Shown piece by piece: positions 32,830 through 34,916 of a DNA stretch of 34,916 nucleotides. The notes under the pieces are model-generated. The model saw nothing but the letters and a program-made list of their open reading frames with translations, did not search any database and had not been told where the DNA came from. A program made the translations under genes and the position numbers. Positions within the stretch are counted from its first letter, which is position 1. Each line of letters begins with the position of its first letter. This stretch comes from an uncultured Mycoplasmatota bacterium (lineage in GTDB: Bacteria > Bacillota_I > Bacilli_A > RF39 > UBA660). The stretch is from positions 1 to 34,916 of the forward strand of contig CAMOYX010000004.1 of NCBI GenBank assembly GCA_946630615.1, read 5' to 3'.

Positions 32830-34407
32830 CTAAATCATCTTCTTAAGTCTTAGTAGGTATTCTTTACATACCCCAAAGTGTTCTTTACCAAATTGTTGGT
32901 CTAAATACTTAACATATCCATCAATTTCATCACGAATATAAGCTAAGTTTAATTGTTCAAACTTACGTAAAATCTTCTTAGCTATAAAGTAATCTACACC
33001 ATCTACTTCAGCACCACCACAAGCTACATAGTTAGCTACAAAAATATGCATTTGTTTAACAATACGATTACCAAACGCAATACGGAAATGTTTAATAACA
33101 TAATTATCCATATCATTTATCTTGTCTATCATTTCTTTACTAATTGGGTGATCAATAGTTGCTTGTTTAAATAGACTTTCTAAATAACTATCATTAAGTC
33201 TCATTGGAGGCATATCAACTGGTTCAAATGCTGGGAACTTTTCATTGATATCTATTGGCATAGCACGGTCGTATACCTTATCTGTAACAGCAAATGTTGA
33301 ATCATCGTTATTGATTGTACCGATATACCACATATTACCTGGTATTTGTAATTTACCAGCTTTTAATTTAATTGGATCATCTGCCCATACTGAAGTAACT
33401 AATTCTACTACCCATTCATCACGACTTGGCATTTCTAGAATAGATAGCATTTCTGCGAAGTAGTACTCAACACGAGCGATATTCATCTCATCTAATACAG
33501 TTACATAAACATCATCAGTATATCCAGCTTCATATAAAGCCTTTAATACTTCTGTTTCATTAAACTTCTTAGTAAACTCGTTGAAATATCCAAATAACTC
33601 TGTTCTATCTCTCCAAGATGGTTGAACCGATGCGATAATAGCATCATGCATTATAAACTTACCCCATGCATAAGCAAGTGAAGTTTTACCTGTACCAGAG
33701 ATACCTTGTAAAATTACAAGTTTAGTACTTGCTAAGGCTGAAATAAATAATCTTATCATTTCAGTTGAATAGAAAAGTCTTAAATGATATCCAGAGTATT
33801 GTCTAAAATGTTCTACTAATTCTTCTAAAGAATAAGTACCATTGTAGTTTTCAATCTTGTAGTTACGATATTGATAATCTACTAAGCATAACTTAGCAAA
33901 TCTTCTATCTTGAATCTCTTTAAGAGCTTCATTATCGCTACTAGCTTCTTCAGTTGTAGATTCTTCATCTGTAGTATCACTAGCTGTATTAGTAATAGTA
34001 TCTACATTAGGACTCTCAGTAGGCTTTAATCCTAACTGAGAAACCTTCATAGCTAGTAAGTCAGCTTTCTCTGCTTCCATTGTAGCTACTTTCTCATTTA
34101 AACTACCTATCTCATTTAGTAATTCTTCCTGATCTACTATAGATTTTCTAATTCTTAATATTCTTCTAATTATAAAATAAATAATAAATGCTAAGGCACC
34201 AAGAACAATTGCCATTAAAGCAACTGCTGCAACAACAAGCACCCATTCAGGTCCTTCAAAGTCAGATGCATAATTCTTAACTGTAAACATATATTGATTA
34301 TAGTTAAACATTTGAATTATACCATTGCCTATTCCTTTTAAGATAATGAATAACCCATCAAAGAAAACAGACATAAATTCAAACAAAAATCTTAAAAACG
34401 TATCCAT
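32830..34407 (-). CDS. Membrane-anchored McrB-like AAA+ ATPase/GTPase
   Basis: 525 residues. N-terminal amphipathic and hydrophobic stretches (about 5-35) and a clear membrane segment (about 56-82) are followed by a coiled coil (about 90-122), an acidic Ser/Thr linker (about 130-162) and an AAA+ domain. Walker A is GISGTGKT (235-242), Walker B is VTVLDEMN (302-309) followed by IARVEYYFAEM, typical of the McrB/AAA_5 group, then GTINNDDS (363-370) and a VYDRA arginine (Arg381). Classical McrB proteins carry a DNA-binding domain at the N-terminus. Here a membrane anchor and linker take its place, so the motor probably acts at the membrane. The ATG at 34407 has GGGAGG at 8 bases and lies 3 bases after the upstream gene. 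It is in one operon with the DUF2357-like protein, SipW-type peptidase and TasA-like protein. Confidence 0.85.
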   Translation of the reverse strand: MDTFLRFLFEFMSVFFDGLFIILKGIGNGIIQMFNYNQYMFTVKNYASDFEGPEWVLVVAAVALMAIVLGALAFIIYFIIRRILRIRKSIVDQEELLNEIGSLNEKVATMEAEKADLLAMKVSQLGLKPTESPNVDTITNTASDTTDEESTTEEASSDNEALKEIQDRRFAKLCLVDYQYRNYKIENYNGTYSLEELVEHFRQYSGYHLRLFYSTEMIRLFISALASTKLVILQGISGTGKTSLAYAWGKFIMHDAIIASVQPSWRDRTELFGYFNEFTKKFNETEVLKALYEAGYTDDVYVTVLDEMNIARVEYYFAEMLSILEMPSRDEWVVELVTSVWADDPIKLKAGKLQIPGNMWYIGTINNDDSTFAVTDKVYDRAMPIDINEKFPAFEPVDMPPMRLNDSYLESLFKQATIDHPISKEMIDKINDMDNYVIKHFRIAFGNRIVKQMHIFVANYVACGGAEVDGVDYFIAKKILRKFEQLNLAYIRDEIDGYVKYLDQQFGKEHFGVCKEYLLRLKKMI

Positions 34408-34410
34408 TAT

Positions 34411-34916
34411 CTAATCCTCCCTTACATTCTCTATAAATACTTTCTTACCATAAGTAGATTCAAATCCCTTTAAATAATTAAGATCACCACTACTAACATT
34501 ATCTAAAAATAAATAAGTAATGTTAGGTAATTCATCTAAACTATCTAACTTAGTCTTTAAATCACTTATATGTCTAAAGTCTACTCTTAAACCTACTTCT
34601 ACTACCTCGCTTAATCTTCTTACCTTTAACTTACTTGTTTGATATTCTTTGTTATCAACTACAGGTACAATGTATCCAAAGCAATTAGATGTCATGTTCT
34701 CAAGTAACACAGCGTCTTCTATATCATTAGTAAAATGATAATCAAAGAAGTATCTTGTATAATCTTTCTTATAAGGTAAACCCTTTAAGAATTCTGTATT
34801 AATTAAATCTATTAAAGTTAAAGTTTTATGATAATTTAAAGCACTTGATAAAAATGCTTTATCAACTGCATTATTCTTAAACTTATATAATAAACCTAAC
34901 TTACATTCTAATTTAG
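34411..34916 (-). CDS. Unknown protein, 5' part beyond the window
   Basis: Partial gene. The frame is open from the stop (34411-34413) to the window edge, giving at least 167 residues with no start inside. An internal GTG at 34710 could be mistaken for a start, but coding continues upstream of it (KLECKLGLLYKFKNNAVDKA at the edge). The visible part is soluble with mixed alpha/beta character. The C-terminal 60 residues (SDLKTKLDSLDELPNITYLF to KKVFIENVRED) look like a small beta-alpha-beta fold. No family is recognised. It lies 3 bases before the membrane AAA+ ATPase gene, so it belongs to the same operon and may be a component of that machine. Confidence 0.7.
   Translation of the reverse strand, partial: KLECKLGLLYKFKNNAVDKAFLSSALNYHKTLTLIDLINTEFLKGLPYKKDYTRYFFDYHFTNDIEDAVLLENMTSNCFGYIVPVVDNKEYQTSKLKVRRLSEVVEVGLRVDFRHISDLKTKLDSLDELPNITYLFLDNVSSGDLNYLKGFESTYGKKVFIENVRED

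Noticed and set aside
31716-34407. Type IV (McrBC) restriction system
   Set aside because: The ATPase has a membrane anchor rather than a DNA-binding domain, and the partner shows no nuclease motif. Context is export of surface proteins, not defence.
34411-34710. A complete 99-residue gene starting at GTG 34710
   Set aside because: The frame stays open upstream to the window edge and no ribosome site precedes the GTG, so it is the 3' part of a larger gene.

Overview
The window is very AT-rich, tightly packed DNA from a low-GC Gram-positive bacterium. Strong AGGAGG-type ribosome sites, TTGaaT/TATAAT promoters, short T-tailed hairpins, BspA-type (DUF285) repeats and SipW-type signal peptidases suggest a host-associated Bacilli/Mollicutes-like lineage, such as the uncultured gut RF39-type groups. 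This placement is an inference. The genetic code looks standard: TGG encodes Trp throughout, and the CheY-like gene ends in TGA directly before its terminator.

Layout: a NifU-type Fe-S protein (63-302, +) faces a long run of minus-strand genes. Positions 327-5218 hold a Pro/Ala-rich coiled-coil protein, two small membrane-anchored proteins, a cytosolic unknown, a short GH13 glycosidase with a 65-residue partner gene, and a small anchored protein with a two-cysteine domain. A 1252-residue InlB/Ig-repeat surface protein follows (5246-9004). Next is a signalling group: a hybrid kinase lacking its phospho-accepting His, a CheY-like receiver and an Hpt protein (9104-11791). Positions 11889-21634 are an operon of a SipW-type peptidase and a 2882-residue YGGGN-repeat solenoid protein. 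Then come a coiled-coil protein coupled to an unlisted 33-residue ORF, two linked envelope proteins sharing a C-terminal motif (23523-25348), one plus-strand small surface protein (25485-26078), and two paralogous BspA-type proteins (26100-30339). The right end (30407-34916) is one operon: an unknown protein cut by the window edge, a membrane-anchored McrB-like AAA+ ATPase, a DUF2357-like protein, a second SipW-type peptidase and a TasA-like protein.

Taken together this is a cell-surface island. Five exported proteins carry a TasA/SipW-like signal (T-Y-A-W/Y, or T-M-A-K-Y), and two SipW-type peptidases could process them. There is no LPXTG motif, so surface proteins are probably held by uncleaved N-terminal segments or assembled as fibres. 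The least ordinary parts are the McrB-like ATPase/DUF2357 pair in an export operon, the giant solenoid with its own peptidase, the kinase with a His-to-Lys change, and one gene predicted to be transcribed without a leader. No intergenic stretch exceeds about 120 bases. I saw no tRNA, rRNA, transposon, CRISPR array or origin.
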